Assembly (NCBI GenBank): GCA_963776565.1
Contig: CAVZNF010000015.1
Location: 1 to 64,000, forward strand
Direction: 5' to 3'
Length of the DNA: 64,000 bases
Source: GMQP-bins7 sp963776565
Lineage (GTDB): Bacteria > Actinomycetota > Thermoleophilia > Gaiellales > Gaiellaceae
Both the position numbers and the translations under genes were made by a program. Each line of letters opens with the position of its first letter. The first letter of the stretch is position 1. The notes beneath the pieces were generated by a model. That model did no database searches and was not told the origin of the DNA. It saw only the letters and a list, made by a program, of their open reading frames with translations. Shown piece by piece: positions 9,099-18,093 of the stretch.

Positions 9099-9891
9099 TT
9101 CGTCTCGGTGGCTGATGTGCCGAGGTATGCCTCGACGACCCGCGGGCTCGTCGCGACGTCCCCAAACGCGCCCTCGGCGATCTTCTCACCGTGATCGAGG
9201 GCAACAACCCGGTCGGAGATTCCTTCCACAACGTGCATGTCGTGCTCGATCACGAGGATGGTGTAGCCGCCCTCGTCGCGCAGCTTTCCGATGAGCTCGG
9301 TGATCTCGTGCGTCTCGACCGGGTTCATCCCTGCGGCAGGCTCGTCGAGCATGAGGAGCTTCGGCCTCGCCCCCATCGCGCGGGCGATCTCGAGGCGACG
9401 CCGGTTTGCGTACGAGAGGCTGTACGCAGGTTGGTCCCACCGGTAGCCCATCAGCCGCTGTCCGAAGAACGCAAGCCTCTCCTCCGCAAACTGGGCGGAC
9501 TCTCGTTCCTCACGGCGAGCTCGTGGAAGACGAAGCATCGACTCGACGATCGTCGCCCGCGTTCGACCGTACGTCGCCGCCATGACGTTCTCCTTGACGC
9601 TCATGTTCAAGAACAACCGCAGAGTCTGGAATGTCCTTGCCAAGCCGCGGTTCGTGATCTTGTACGGAGGGAGCCCCACGATGCTCTCGCCCTCGAAGAG
9701 GATGTCGCCTGCGTCTGGGGTGTAGATACCGCTGAGCAGATTGAACAGCGTCGTCTTGCCTGCACCGTTCGGGCCGATGACGCTGACGATCTCGCCTCGG
9801 CATGACGGAGAGGTCGAGGTCGTCGATGCACACGCAGACCTCCGAACGACTTGCGGACGCCCCGCAACTCGAGCATCGGTTGCGCCTCCAT
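9095..9891 (-). CDS. livG: Branched-chain amino acid ABC transporter ATPase LivG (two frameshifts)
   Basis: The body of the protein is clear: IGPNGAGKTTLFN (Walker A), the LivG helical insertion, YSLSYANRRRLEIARAM and LLMLDEPAAGMNP. The N-terminus is split over three frames. It starts MEAQPMLELRGVRKSFGG at 9891, passes to CIDDLDLSV near 9840 and then to RGEIVSVIG near 9808, each step being one extra base. The start is supported by a TGATG overlap with the livM stop. The signature loop (SLSYANRR) lacks the usual SGGQ, as in many LivG proteins. The breaks are probably sequence errors, since both flanking pieces are well conserved. Confidence 0.85.
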
Positions 9892-11417
9892 CAGACGACC
9901 TCGACACGAGGCTTGCCGAAGAGCCCCTGCGGCCGCACCGCCATGAGCACGATCAGGACCACGCCGAGGAGAAGCGGACGCGTCGTCGGCGAGTCCTCGA
10001 TCGAGGCGCGTCTCCCAGACGAACGCCGCGAGTCCAGATCGTCGGCACGAGCAGCACGTACCGCCACCAGCCCTGGACGACGGTCAGCGCAAGGACGAGA
10101 ACGACGAGGCTGACGAACGCGACATTGCCGATCCGAAAGTCGGCCACCTCGTACGTGTTCTTCGGCAACACGAGCCAGTGCCGTAGCACCACCGCGAGCC
10201 AACCGTGCGTCGTGAACTCGAAGATCCCGGTCGAGATCGGCCCGGCTGTGCCGCGTGGCCAGACCGCACCGACGATCGCGTGCACGACGACGCCGAACGC
10301 GACGAGACCGCCAAGTACGGCAGCGAGCACGCGCCAGGGCCTGATCTTCGCTACGAGGAAGCCGAACACGAGCACATAGAAGACCCAGCGAGCGTGATCG
10401 GGGTCGCGCAAGACCTCGAGGAGCACGTTGATCAGAATCGCGCCGGCGACGACGCCGGGAAGACTCCCCGCGCCGCCGAGAATCACCATCGCGTACACGG
10501 TGATCAGGGTCGCGAAGCCGAACGACGAGGGGAAGACGCCCTGGTAGTAGGCGCCGTTGATGGCGCCGGCGAAGCCCGCAACCCCCGCCCCGACGGCCAC
10601 GGCGAGGAGCATGAGCTTGTTGACCGGCATGCTCATCACCTCAGCCGCAAGGGTGTCGTCGCGCAACGAGCGCCATGCGCGCCCTGTACGGGAGTGGTTC
10701 GCGAAAGCCAGTACGACCGCGATGATCAGGAAGCCGGCGACCTCCACCCAGATGTAGTCGCGCACCCTGGTCAAGTCGTGCCCGAAGATCCGCCAGGGGT
10801 CGACCTGCGTGAGCCCGTTCGGACCCCCCGTGATGTCGTGTATGCCTCCGAAGCCCAGCCAGTCCCAGCGATAGCCCTGCGTCACGAAGGTCACGAACAT
10901 CACTACCGAAGAAGAGCGTCACGATCGCGAGGTAGTCGCCGCTCAGCCGGCGCGTCGGGAGTGCGAGCAAGAAGCCGAGGACGATCGTGGCGACGATCAC
11001 GATCGGAACCGACGCCCAGGTCGGCCAATGGAGCCCGTAGTGCGGCGATGAAAGCTCGGCGAAGAGGTACGCGGCGAACCCGTAGAACGCGATGTACCCG
11101 AGGTCGAGGATGCCGGCCCAGCCGACCGCGACGTTCAGGCCCATGGCCAGGAGCGCGTAGAGCATCGTGTCGGCCGTCACCCGGAGCACGTATTCGTCGG
11201 ACGTGAGTACGGGGATGAGGGCGACGACGACGACGAAGCCGACGAGCAGTGTCCATTGCGGAACACGTGCGAGCTGTTGCTGCGTGCGACCGGCCATGGT
11301 CGTCGGCGCGGCCAGCCGACCCTCTCGCCGCGCGACCCACTCGTCGACGCCGATATGCGGGCCGGACGCGGCCTGCGCCTGCCCGTCATCCTGCGGCGGC
11401 GGGATCACGTCGCTCAC
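9891..11417 (-). CDS. livM: Branched-chain amino acid ABC transporter permease LivM (three frameshifts)
   Basis: Large LivM-type permease with an N-terminal extension (about 55 residues, IGVDEWVARREG), then multiple membrane helices. ADTMLYALLAMGLNVAVGWAGILDLGYIAFYG is the family hallmark (written here only to identify it in parts: ALLAMGLNVAVGWAGILDLG). The frame shifts by one extra base near 10908 (after LAIVTLFF, resuming VMFVTFVTQGYRW), near 10030 (VPTI to LAAFVWETRL) and near 10000 (resuming IEDSPTTRPLLLG). The C-terminus MAVRPQGLFGKPRVEVV is intact. A GTG start at 11417 follows livH by 1 bp. The product spans the membrane and pairs with LivH. Confidence 0.83.
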
Positions 11418-11418
11418 G

Positions 11419-12375
11419 TCACACCTTCTGGATCGCGGGACTGCCGAGGAGACCCGTCGGTCGGAACAGCATGAACAGGACCAGGACGGACAGAACGATG
11501 AGGTCCTGGAAGGCCGAGGAGAGATAGCCGATGGTCAGCTGCTCGGCGACGCCGATGATCATCCCGCCGAGCATCGCGCCCTGGATGTTCCCGATCCCGC
11601 CGACGACCGCGGCCGTGAACGCCTTGAGGCCTGCGCCGAAGCCCATGTACGGGTTGATGTTCTGATACACGAGCCCGGTCATCACACCCGCCGCGCCGGC
11701 GAGCGCGGAGCCGATCAAGAACGTGAAAGCGATCACGTGGTTGACGTTGATGCCCATCATCTCGGCCGCCTCCAGGTCGACGGAGGTCGCACGCATCGCT
11801 TTGCCGACCTTCGTGCGGCGAACCAACAGCGTCAGCGCGATCATGAGCACGATCGCGGAGACGATCACGAGGAGCTGAGCGTACTGGATACGCAGATTTC
11901 CGATCGAGATCGAGTCGAAGAGCTTCCCGCCGTTCAGCGAGTAGGTGTCGTACTGCTTGGGGATGGGACCGAAGATCAGCACGGCCGTCTGCTGAAGGAA
12001 GAAGGACACGCCGAGCGCGCTGATCAGCGGCGCGATGCGCGGCGCCTTGCGCAGCGGCCTGTACGCGAAGCGCTCGATGACGACGCCAAGCACCCCACAG
12101 CCGATCATCGCCGCACCGAACATGAGTGCGAAGAGCAGGGCCATGGATACCGCCGGCGACTCGGCTCCTCCGAGCGCCGTCAGGACGTAGTAGCCGATGT
12201 ACGCCCCCATCATGTAGACGTCGCCGTGGGCGAAGTTCAGCAGCTTCAGGATCCCGTACACCATCGTGTAGCCGAGCGCGAGCAGGGCGTACAGACTCCC
12301 GATGGTCAGGCCGCCGACGAGTTGGGCGAAGAAGTAGTTCCAGTCGTACAGCGCGATGGCGACGACGCCGTGCAT
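11419..12375 (-). CDS. livH: Branched-chain amino acid ABC transporter permease LivH
   Basis: 318-residue integral membrane permease with about eight hydrophobic helices. The LivH hallmarks are GGLTIGSLYALLALGYTMVYG, here recognised as SLYALLALGYTMVYGILKL, followed by NFAHGDVYMMGAY, and the EAA-like loop MRATSVDLEAAEMMGINV. There is an intact reading frame throughout, unlike livM and livG. It follows a strong hairpin that separates it from livK. Forms the membrane channel with LivM. Confidence 0.93.
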   Translation of the reverse strand: MHGVVAIALYDWNYFFAQLVGGLTIGSLYALLALGYTMVYGILKLLNFAHGDVYMMGAYIGYYVLTALGGAESPAVSMALLFALMFGAAMIGCGVLGVVIERFAYRPLRKAPRIAPLISALGVSFFLQQTAVLIFGPIPKQYDTYSLNGGKLFDSISIGNLRIQYAQLLVIVSAIVLMIALTLLVRRTKVGKAMRATSVDLEAAEMMGINVNHVIAFTFLIGSALAGAAGVMTGLVYQNINPYMGFGAGLKAFTAAVVGGIGNIQGAMLGGMIIGVAEQLTIGYLSSAFQDLIVLSVLVLFMLFRPTGLLGSPAIQKV

Positions 12376-12401
12376 CGACTCCTACTCTCTCGGAGTTGAC
12401 G

Positions 12402-12430
12402 TGTGCGGCCCGCGCCGAGCGGGCCGCACA
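12402..12430 (-). terminator. Perfect 12-bp hairpin between livK and livH
   Basis: TGTGCGGCCCGC, a 5-base GCCGA loop, and its perfect complement GCGGGCCGCACA. There is no U-tract on the livH side. Position between a solute-binding protein gene and its permease suggests an attenuator or a 3-prime stabiliser that lets livK be made in excess over the membrane components; that role is inferred. Confidence 0.7.
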
Positions 12431-12452
12431 CCATGCGAGTTTCGGGCGAGCG

Positions 12453-13667
12453 CTAGCTCTTTGCGATCTGCTTGTAGCTCCCGTCCGACTGGATCTGGAA
12501 CAGCGTGACACCGGACTTCGGACCGCGGAAGAGATCGCCGTCGTTGTCGAAGGCGATCGGGAGGCCGAGGATCGAGTTCGTGAGCTTGACCTTCGGCAGA
12601 AGCCGCCGCACCTCCGCCCGGCTCGTCTTGCCGTCCTTGCAGGAGTTCGAGATGGCGACGGCGAGAACTTCCATCACCGTGAACCCCGGCGGTCCGAACC
12701 CGAGCGTCTGCCCGTACGCCTTCGTGAATGCAGCGAGGTACGGCTTCGCGACCGCGACCTTGTTCACGTCTGCCCCGAAGTACGTGAGGTACGCACCCGG
12801 GAACTTGAAGTTCGACGTATCGAAGCTTCCGTCCGCCGCGACGAAGTCACCCCTGTAGCCGGCGGCCTTCAGCTGCTGCGTGAACAGCTGCGAGTCCGAG
12901 GCCACCTGAGTCGGGGAGAAGACGATGTTCGCCTTGATGGCGACCGCCTTGTTCGCGAGCGCCGAGAAGTTCGCGGTTGCACCCGAATTCGACGCCGGGA
13001 GCGACTCGCGGTCGACCTTGATGTTCGCGGCGACGAGCAGCTTCTGTACGTCGTCCGCCTGATTGGCAGCGTACGCCTCCGCGTCGTCGACGACCATCGC
13101 CTGGTCGCCGGCCTTGATGACGCCGTTCTTCAGGAGAGTGCCGACCGCGAGCCTCGCCTGCGCCACGTTGTTCGGGACGACGCGGTAGAAGTTCTTGAGA
13201 TTCTGCGCGAGGTCGTCGCGCGTCGCCGAGCTCGACACGTACGCCATCCCGCCGCGGTCGAGCACCGGACCTCCTCCGAGGTTCTCGTTCGAGCCTGCGA
13301 AGCCGGACATGGCGAGGACCTTCTTGTTCGAAATCATCTGGCCCGCGACCGTCGCGGCCTTCTGCGGATCGAGTGCGCCATCGCCGACGGCGCGAATCCT
13401 GAGCTTCGTCCGCTTGAAGCCCTTCGGGATACCTGGCATCGCCTTGTTCGTATTCCAGAACTGGAGGAATACGCGCGACCACCGGAGCTGGTCCTGACCC
13501 AGCGCCGCGGCTGGACCACTGAAGATCGACGCGATCCCGAGCCCAGCCGTCCTGCAGTCTGGCGTCACAACCTTCTCAGAGCTACTCGATCCCGCGATTG
13601 CCGACGCCGTGATTCCAAGCGCAACGACGGCGAGCACCGCAAAGGATGCGAAAAGACTTCTTTTCAT
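12453..13667 (-). CDS. livK: Branched-chain amino acid ABC transporter substrate-binding protein
   Basis: 404-residue exported periplasmic-binding-type protein. Residues 1-25 (MKRSLFASFAVLAVVALGIT and following ASAIAG) form a Sec signal peptide without a lipobox Cys. The type I binding fold is visible in DPQKAATVAGQMISNKKV, VDDAEAYAANQADDVQKL and GPPGFTVMEVLAVAI. A strong ribosome site AAGGAGGG precedes the ATG. It is the first gene of the liv operon, with a hairpin directly behind it. The ligand could be a branched-chain amino acid or another amide; the adjacent D-aminopeptidase gene makes peptide-derived amino acids attractive. Confidence 0.9.
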   Translation of the reverse strand: MKRSLFASFAVLAVVALGITASAIAGSSSSEKVVTPDCRTAGLGIASIFSGPAAALGQDQLRWSRVFLQFWNTNKAMPGIPKGFKRTKLRIRAVGDGALDPQKAATVAGQMISNKKVLAMSGFAGSNENLGGGPVLDRGGMAYVSSSATRDDLAQNLKNFYRVVPNNVAQARLAVGTLLKNGVIKAGDQAMVVDDAEAYAANQADDVQKLLVAANIKVDRESLPASNSGATANFSALANKAVAIKANIVFSPTQVASDSQLFTQQLKAAGYRGDFVAADGSFDTSNFKFPGAYLTYFGADVNKVAVAKPYLAAFTKAYGQTLGFGPPGFTVMEVLAVAISNSCKDGKTSRAEVRRLLPKVKLTNSILGLPIAFDNDGDLFRGPKSGVTLFQIQSDGSYKQIAKS

Positions 13668-13815
13668 TTGCCCTCCTTCGAATTCCCCCGCGTGTGGGTA
13701 TTCCTATTGGACGTCGAACGGACCCGAGAGTTGCCGGGAACGACTCGACGACGAACCCCTACGCGAGCTCGTCGCAGGAATGTGACACCCACTCCGTTGC
13801 ATGTCAACACGGGAA

Positions 13816-14625
13816 TCAGAAGTAGAACTGCTTCCAGGCCTCCCACCACGTGTCGGCGCGCGAGACGATCGTGCGATCGTCGACGCGCTCGACGCCGTGG
13901 CGAAAGCGAAGCCGGTCCGGCTCGGTCGTGTTCTTGAACTCGGCCTTGACCTCACACGGGCTGCCCGGGTCGTACGGCGCGACCGCGCTCAGGTCCGCGA
14001 GCGCTCGGCGTGCCGCGTCCTCGATGAGCTCGCGGGCGCGACCGGGAGTGAGGTTGCGAGCGGACTCCGAGCCGATCCCCCACTTCACGGCGGCGGTCGT
14101 GAGGCCGTCGCCGAGAAGCTCGCGGCCTTCGCGGCACGAGGCCTCGTCTCCGGTCACGAGCAGCACGGGGCAGCCCCACGTTCCGCAGAGAGCCGCATTG
14201 ATGCCGGTCTCCCCGACGAGCGTGTCGTTGAACCAGAGGTTCTGGTAGTCGCGGCCGGAGATCGTGTGGTTCATGACGCCGTCGCGCGTGCCGGCGCGAG
14301 CGTGCATACCGACGAAGAGCGCGGCATCGCAGCCGGCCTCCAGGAACTCCGTGTACTCGGTCCACTCGTCCTGGACGACGAACTGGCAGTCGGGATCGAG
14401 GTCCTCGGGCACGAGGGAGTTGAACGTCCACCCCTTCCCCGCTCCGTGGCAGTCCATGACGACGATCTCGGTCGCGCCGCCCGCCTTCGCGCCGCGAACG
14501 GCAGCGTTGATCTCCTGCGTGTAGAGCTTGCGCCCTTCCTCGTACAGCGACTCGCCGCCGGAGGTCTGTTGCCACTTCACGATCCCTGCAACGCCCTCCA
14601 TGTCCGAGATGACGTGGACGCGCAC
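13816..14625 (-). CDS. M55 family D-aminopeptidase (DppA-like)
   Basis: 269-residue zinc aminopeptidase of the DppA family, which releases N-terminal D-amino acids such as D-Ala from small peptides. The metal-binding N-terminus reads ISDMEGVAGIV (Asp8 and Glu10 of the SDxEG motif). Other ligand regions are VVMDCHGAGKG, FVGMHARAG and MNHTIS. Length and motif order match the family, which forms large ring-shaped decamers. It lies upstream of livK on the same strand with about 150 bp between, so hydrolysis products could feed the Liv transporter. Confidence 0.87.
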   Translation of the reverse strand: MRVHVISDMEGVAGIVKWQQTSGGESLYEEGRKLYTQEINAAVRGAKAGGATEIVVMDCHGAGKGWTFNSLVPEDLDPDCQFVVQDEWTEYTEFLEAGCDAALFVGMHARAGTRDGVMNHTISGRDYQNLWFNDTLVGETGINAALCGTWGCPVLLVTGDEASCREGRELLGDGLTTAAVKWGIGSESARNLTPGRARELIEDAARRALADLSAVAPYDPGSPCEVKAEFKNTTEPDRLRFRHGVERVDDRTIVSRADTWWEAWKQFYF

Positions 14626-14669
14626 GGCAGTAGCCTACGCCGATCGACACGGGCCTTCAGGGGAAGTGC

Positions 14670-15419
14670 GTGCTCATCACGGGCGCCTCGGGCGGCATCG
14701 GCTCGGCGTGTGCTCGTGCGTTTGCGGCCGAAGGCGCGCACGTGCTCGTCCATTACCACCGAGGCGAAGAGCGCGCCCGCGCGGTATCGGAAGAGCTCGG
14801 AGGAGCACCGCTGGCCCAGGCCGACCTCACCTCCGAGCACGACGTCGAGCGCCTGTTCGATGAGACTCGGACTGCGCTCGGTGGCATCGACGTGTGCGCC
14901 GCGGTCGCCGGGATCTGGCCGAGCGAGGACGTCCCGGTCTGGGAGCTTCCGCTCGAGCGCTGGGAGGAGACGCTGCGGGCGAACCTGACCGCGAGCTTCC
15001 TCGTCGCGCGTGCGTTCTTACGTGAAGTCGAGCGCACCGGGCATGGGTCGCTCGTCTTCGTCGGCTCCACCGCGGGAATATTCGGCGAGGCGGGGCATGC
15101 CGACTACGCGGCCGCGAAGTCGGCGATCAGCGGCGGCCTGCTCCTCTCGCTGAAGAACGAGATCGTGCGGATCGCACCGCGCGGTCGCGTGAACGCCGTC
15201 GCGCCGGGCTGGACGGAGACGCCGATGACGCGCGGCCTCGTCGATCCCGGCCAGGTGCAAGCCGTCTCGCGCACGATGTCGCTTCGCAAGGTGGCCAGCC
15301 CGGAGGACGTCGCCGCACAGGTCGTCGTCCTCTCCTCCGACACGCTCTCCGGCCACGTCACGGGTCAGCTGATCGTCGTGGCCGGAGGCATGGAAGGCAG
15401 AACGGTTCATCCCGACTGA
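14670..15419 (+). CDS. SDR-family NAD(P)-dependent oxidoreductase
   Basis: Short-chain dehydrogenase, 249 residues. Cofactor loop TGASGGIGSA lies at residues 4-13, the structural motif at AAVAG, catalytic Ser in VFVGSTAGIFG, and the YAAAK active-site Tyr/Lys in HADYAAAKSAISGG. The C-terminus LSGHVTGQLIVVAGGM is the FabG-type ending. The GTG at 14670 is the only usable start because a stop lies 36 bp upstream in frame; an AGGGGAAG ribosome site precedes it. The usual first few residues (x-GK-V) therefore seem to be missing. Divergent from the D-aminopeptidase and followed 10 bp later by a cupin. Confidence 0.87.
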   Translation: MLITGASGGIGSACARAFAAEGAHVLVHYHRGEERARAVSEELGGAPLAQADLTSEHDVERLFDETRTALGGIDVCAAVAGIWPSEDVPVWELPLERWEETLRANLTASFLVARAFLREVERTGHGSLVFVGSTAGIFGEAGHADYAAAKSAISGGLLLSLKNEIVRIAPRGRVNAVAPGWTETPMTRGLVDPGQVQAVSRTMSLRKVASPEDVAAQVVVLSSDTLSGHVTGQLIVVAGGMEGRTVHPD

Positions 15420-15429
15420 GGAGACACGC

Positions 15430-15780
15430 ATGAGCGACTCGCCCGCAGGCCGCAAGTCCGTCAACGCGCACACGACGCCGTTTCTCCCGTACGACATGGA
15501 GGGACCGGTGCAGCCGGAGATGAGCTGGCTCCCGGTGAGCTACGACGACGAGACCGAGCAAGGCACGTATCTCATGCGAATGGAGCCCGGCGCGGTGACG
15601 ATCGCGCACGACCATGCGGGTATGGAGGAGTTCCTCGTCCTCGAAGGCGACCTCGTCGACTCGGATGGCACGACGTTCGGCCCCGGCGACTTCGTGAGCT
15701 ACGAGGCCGGCACCCATCACAACTCGTGGACGGAGGGTGGCTGCCTCATCGCCGTCTTCGAATGGCGCAGGCCCGAGTAG
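15430..15780 (+). CDS. Cupin-domain protein (ChrR-like single cupin)
   Basis: 116-residue single-domain cupin. Motif 1 appears as HDHAGMEEFLVLEGDL (two His plus Glu metal ligands), and motif 2 as GPGDFVSYEAGTHHNSW with its His. This resembles the cupin of ChrR anti-sigma factors but has no zinc anti-sigma domain. It follows the SDR gene by 10 bp, so they are probably one transcript. Metal and substrate are unknown. Confidence 0.8.
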   Translation: MSDSPAGRKSVNAHTTPFLPYDMEGPVQPEMSWLPVSYDDETEQGTYLMRMEPGAVTIAHDHAGMEEFLVLEGDLVDSDGTTFGPGDFVSYEAGTHHNSWTEGGCLIAVFEWRRPE

Positions 15781-15807
15781 CACGACACCCGCGCAACCGG
15801 GCAGTCG

Positions 15808-15886
15808 CTACGACGCGGCCGCGAAGCGGACGCCTTCAGGGATCTTTGCGCGATCGTGATTCGCGAGAGCGAATCTCGATCTGCGC
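15808..15886 (+). repeat. Two-hairpin element, copy 1 (covaries with 61048-61127)
   Basis: Hairpin 1 spans 15815-15833: eight pair positions around a GAA loop (core CCGC-GAA-GCGG, one G-A mismatch). A 16-base linker CTTCAGGGATCTTTGC follows. Hairpin 2 spans 15848-15886: GATCG-T-GATTCGC, GAGA tetraloop, and its complement, with one T-T mismatch and a bulged T near the base. The second copy at 61 kb keeps the same loops and linker length but different paired bases. Confidence 0.75.
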
Positions 15887-15890
15887 CAAT

Positions 15891-15922
15891 GAGAAGGGCG
15901 GCGTCGTCCGCCGCCCCTTCTC
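15891..15922 (+). terminator. GC-rich hairpin after the cupin gene
   Basis: GAGAAGGGCGGCG and CGCCGCCCCTTCTC pair with one bulged C and a 5-base loop. It lies about 110 bp beyond the cupin stop and directly behind the repeat element, so it may end the SDR-cupin transcript. There is no T-run. Confidence 0.45.
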
Positions 15923-16033
15923 GAAGCTCCAGGCCTTGGCTGATTGCCGTCAGTCCCCAGCCGGGAGTCGCACTCGCTATCGGCACGCGCCCCGCAGGGC
16001 TTGAGTGCCCAACACAGGATCTCGGGCAAGAAA

Positions 16034-16080
16034 GGGGAACGGAGCGGGTTAGCCGCCAAGCCCCCGCTCTCTCCGTCCCC
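16034..16080. other. Long imperfect hairpin in metH/MTHFR upstream region
   Basis: GGGGAACGGAGCGGG pairs with CCCGCTCTCTCCGTCCCC (one bulged A and a four-base bulge). On the minus strand it is followed by TTTCTT, so it would resemble an intrinsic terminator for a minus-strand transcript, but no minus-strand gene is seen above it. On the plus strand it lies in the probable leader of the next gene. Confidence 0.5.
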
Positions 16081-16296
16081 GGCAAGCTCCTCCGTGGAGG
16101 AACTGCTCCTTCACCCCTCAGTGATCTCACCCAGGCGACCGCCGCATCGCTGCCCGCTGTGAGTGAACGCACTCTGGTCGAATCCCCAACAGCGGGCGTC
16201 ACCCAACGGCGCTTGACCGATCCCCCGAGGTGCGTTGACTTCGCTACTTGACCTACCGCTGGGCGCTCCCGCCGCGAGGAATGGTGGAATGCGCCG

Positions 16297-18093
16297 GTGA
16301 GCCGATTTCTCGAGCGCCTCGCGAGCGGCCCGCCGCTCGTCGGCGACGGTGGCATGGGGACGCTCGTGTCGAGCGCCGTCGCCCGACTGCGCTGCCCCGA
16401 GGAGGCGAACATCCGCGCGCCCGAGAGCGTGCTCTCGCTGCACCTCGGCTTCATCCGCGCGGGCGCAGACATCATCGAGACGAACACCTTCGGCGCGAAT
16501 CGGCGCAAGCTCGCGGAGCACTACCTCGAGGACGAGGTCGCGGCGATCAACGAGGTCGCAGTAAAGGTCGCGCGCGACGCGCGCGAGGTGTCCGGATCGG
16601 ACGTCTTCGTCGCCGGGTCGATCGGCCCGCTCGGCGGGCCGGTGAAGGACCGCGATGCCGTGTTCGGCGAGCAAGCGCAGCTCCTCGAGGGTCGCGGCGT
16701 CGACCTCTTCATGATCGAGACGTTCTACGAGCTCGACGAGCTCCTCACCGCGATCGGCGCGGTGCGCGCGGTCTCATCGCTGCCGATCGTCGCACTCCTG
16801 ACCTTCGACGAGGACTCGCAGACGCTCGGGGGCGTCTCCGCCGAGCAAGCGGCCGCAACACTCGCAGCGCTCGACGTCGCCGCGATCGGTGCGAACCACG
16901 GAGTCGGCCTCCAGGCGGCCCTTCGTGCCATCGAGCGGATGGGCGAGAGCGGCAAGCCGCTTGCCGCGCTCCCGAACGTCGGCCTCGCGAGCCTCGCCGG
17001 CGAGCGCGTGATCTTCCCGCACGCGACGCCGGAGTACTTCGCCGAGTTCGCCGCGCACGCACGCGAGCTCGGTGCGCGGATCATCGGTGGCTGCTGCGGA
17101 ACGACGCCGACCGAGATCGCGGCGATCCGGAACGCCGTCGACGAGGATCGCAGCCCGCGCACGCGGCTCGTCGTTCGCGAGCGGGAGATCGTCGTCTCCG
17201 CGAGCGAGCCCGAGCGCGAGACACTCCTCCAGAGGAAGTTCCGCCAGGGCGAGTTCGTCGTCTCCGTCGAGATCGACCCGCCGCGAGGCGGCAACGCGCA
17301 CTCGATGCTCGAGCTCGCTCGAGCGCTGCAGGAGTCGGGCCACGTGGACGTCGTCGACGTCAACGACAACCCACGTGCCCGCGCCCGGATGAGCGGTCTC
17401 ATCGCCTCGGCCACGATCGAGCGCGTGGTCGGGCTGGAAACGATCCCGCACCTCACGCCGCGCGACGCATCGATCGCCGGGCTGGAGTCGATGCTGCTCG
17501 GCGCGCACGCAGAGGGCATCCGAAACATCCTCTCCGTCACGGGCGACCCGCCCGAAGCGGGCGACTACCCGGGCTCGCAGGGCGTGTACGAGGTCGACTC
17601 GATCGGGCTCGCTCAGATCATCACGCGCATGAACGCAGGCGAGGACTTCAACGGCCGCGAGATCGACGCGCCGACGTCGTTCTTCCTCGGCGTCGCGGTC
17701 AACCCCGCGGCGGACGACCTCGAGCTCGAGCTCGAGCGCTTCGAACGAAAGCTCGAGGCGGGAGCGCAGTTCGCGATGACGCAGGTGCTCTTCGACCTCT
17801 CGTACCTCGAAGCGTTCCTCGAGCGGCTCGGCGGGTCGTGCCCGATCCCGCTCCTCGTCGGCGTCTTCTACGTGCGCAGCTACCAGCTCGCGCTGCGGCT
17901 CCACAACGAGGTGCCCGGGATCGTCGTGCCCGAGCACGTCCAGGAACGGCTTCGCGATGCTGGCGCGGACGCAGCCGAGACGGGCCTCGCGATCGCGCGC
18001 GAGCTGCTCGAGGCATCACGGGAGCTCGCGGCGGGCGTGTACGTCATCCCACCGTTCCGGCAGCCGCACGCGGCGCTGGATCTCTTCTCCTAG
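16297..18093 (+). CDS. Bifunctional homocysteine S-methyltransferase / 5,10-methylenetetrahydrofolate reductase
   Basis: 598-residue fusion of the YitJ type. Residues about 1-290 are a homocysteine-binding domain (GDGGMGTLV, ETNTFGANRRKL, GSIGPLGG) ending in the GGCCGTTP zinc site (C266, C267). The third zinc ligand, normally Cys in a N-C-x-x-G loop, is His201 (GANHGVGL). Residues about 305-598 are a MetF-type barrel (VSVEIDPPRGG, TGDPPEAGDYPG, FAMTQVLFD). The fusion would reduce methylene-THF and pass the methyl group to homocysteine, making methionine. A GTG start in GCCGGTGAGC gives the standard N-terminus. Its stop shares a CTAG with the convergent protease gene. Confidence 0.9.
   Translation: MSRFLERLASGPPLVGDGGMGTLVSSAVARLRCPEEANIRAPESVLSLHLGFIRAGADIIETNTFGANRRKLAEHYLEDEVAAINEVAVKVARDAREVSGSDVFVAGSIGPLGGPVKDRDAVFGEQAQLLEGRGVDLFMIETFYELDELLTAIGAVRAVSSLPIVALLTFDEDSQTLGGVSAEQAAATLAALDVAAIGANHGVGLQAALRAIERMGESGKPLAALPNVGLASLAGERVIFPHATPEYFAEFAAHARELGARIIGGCCGTTPTEIAAIRNAVDEDRSPRTRLVVREREIVVSASEPERETLLQRKFRQGEFVVSVEIDPPRGGNAHSMLELARALQESGHVDVVDVNDNPRARARMSGLIASATIERVVGLETIPHLTPRDASIAGLESMLLGAHAEGIRNILSVTGDPPEAGDYPGSQGVYEVDSIGLAQIITRMNAGEDFNGREIDAPTSFFLGVAVNPAADDLELELERFERKLEAGAQFAMTQVLFDLSYLEAFLERLGGSCPIPLLVGVFYVRSYQLALRLHNEVPGIVVPEHVQERLRDAGADAAETGLAIARELLEASRELAAGVYVIPPFRQPHAALDLFS

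Larger units (their letters stand above)
15781..16296. other. 516-bp intergenic region rich in inverted repeats
   Basis: No gene of convincing codon usage is present on either strand. It holds the repeat element at 15808-15886, a GC-rich hairpin at 15891-15922, a second long hairpin at 16034-16080, and a short TCCTCC-GT-GGAGGA palindrome near 16090. It lies upstream of the homocysteine methyltransferase/MTHFR gene, so part of it is probably that gene's leader. No known riboswitch consensus could be fitted with confidence. Confidence 0.6.

Noticed and set aside
10205..12399. Long plus-strand open frames antisense to livM and livH
   Set aside because: Asp/Glu/Arg/His-rich shadows; the minus-strand permease sequences are clear.
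16034..16120. Resemblance of the minus strand to a c-di-AMP (ydaO) riboswitch (GGGGTGAA and GGCTAACC words)
   Set aside because: The words occur, but spacing and pairing do not follow the ydaO layout, and no minus-strand gene lies downstream.
16280..16305. GCCGGTGAG near the methyltransferase start, as in a cobalamin riboswitch
   Set aside because: It is simply the GTG start context; no B12-box or aptamer arms surround it.
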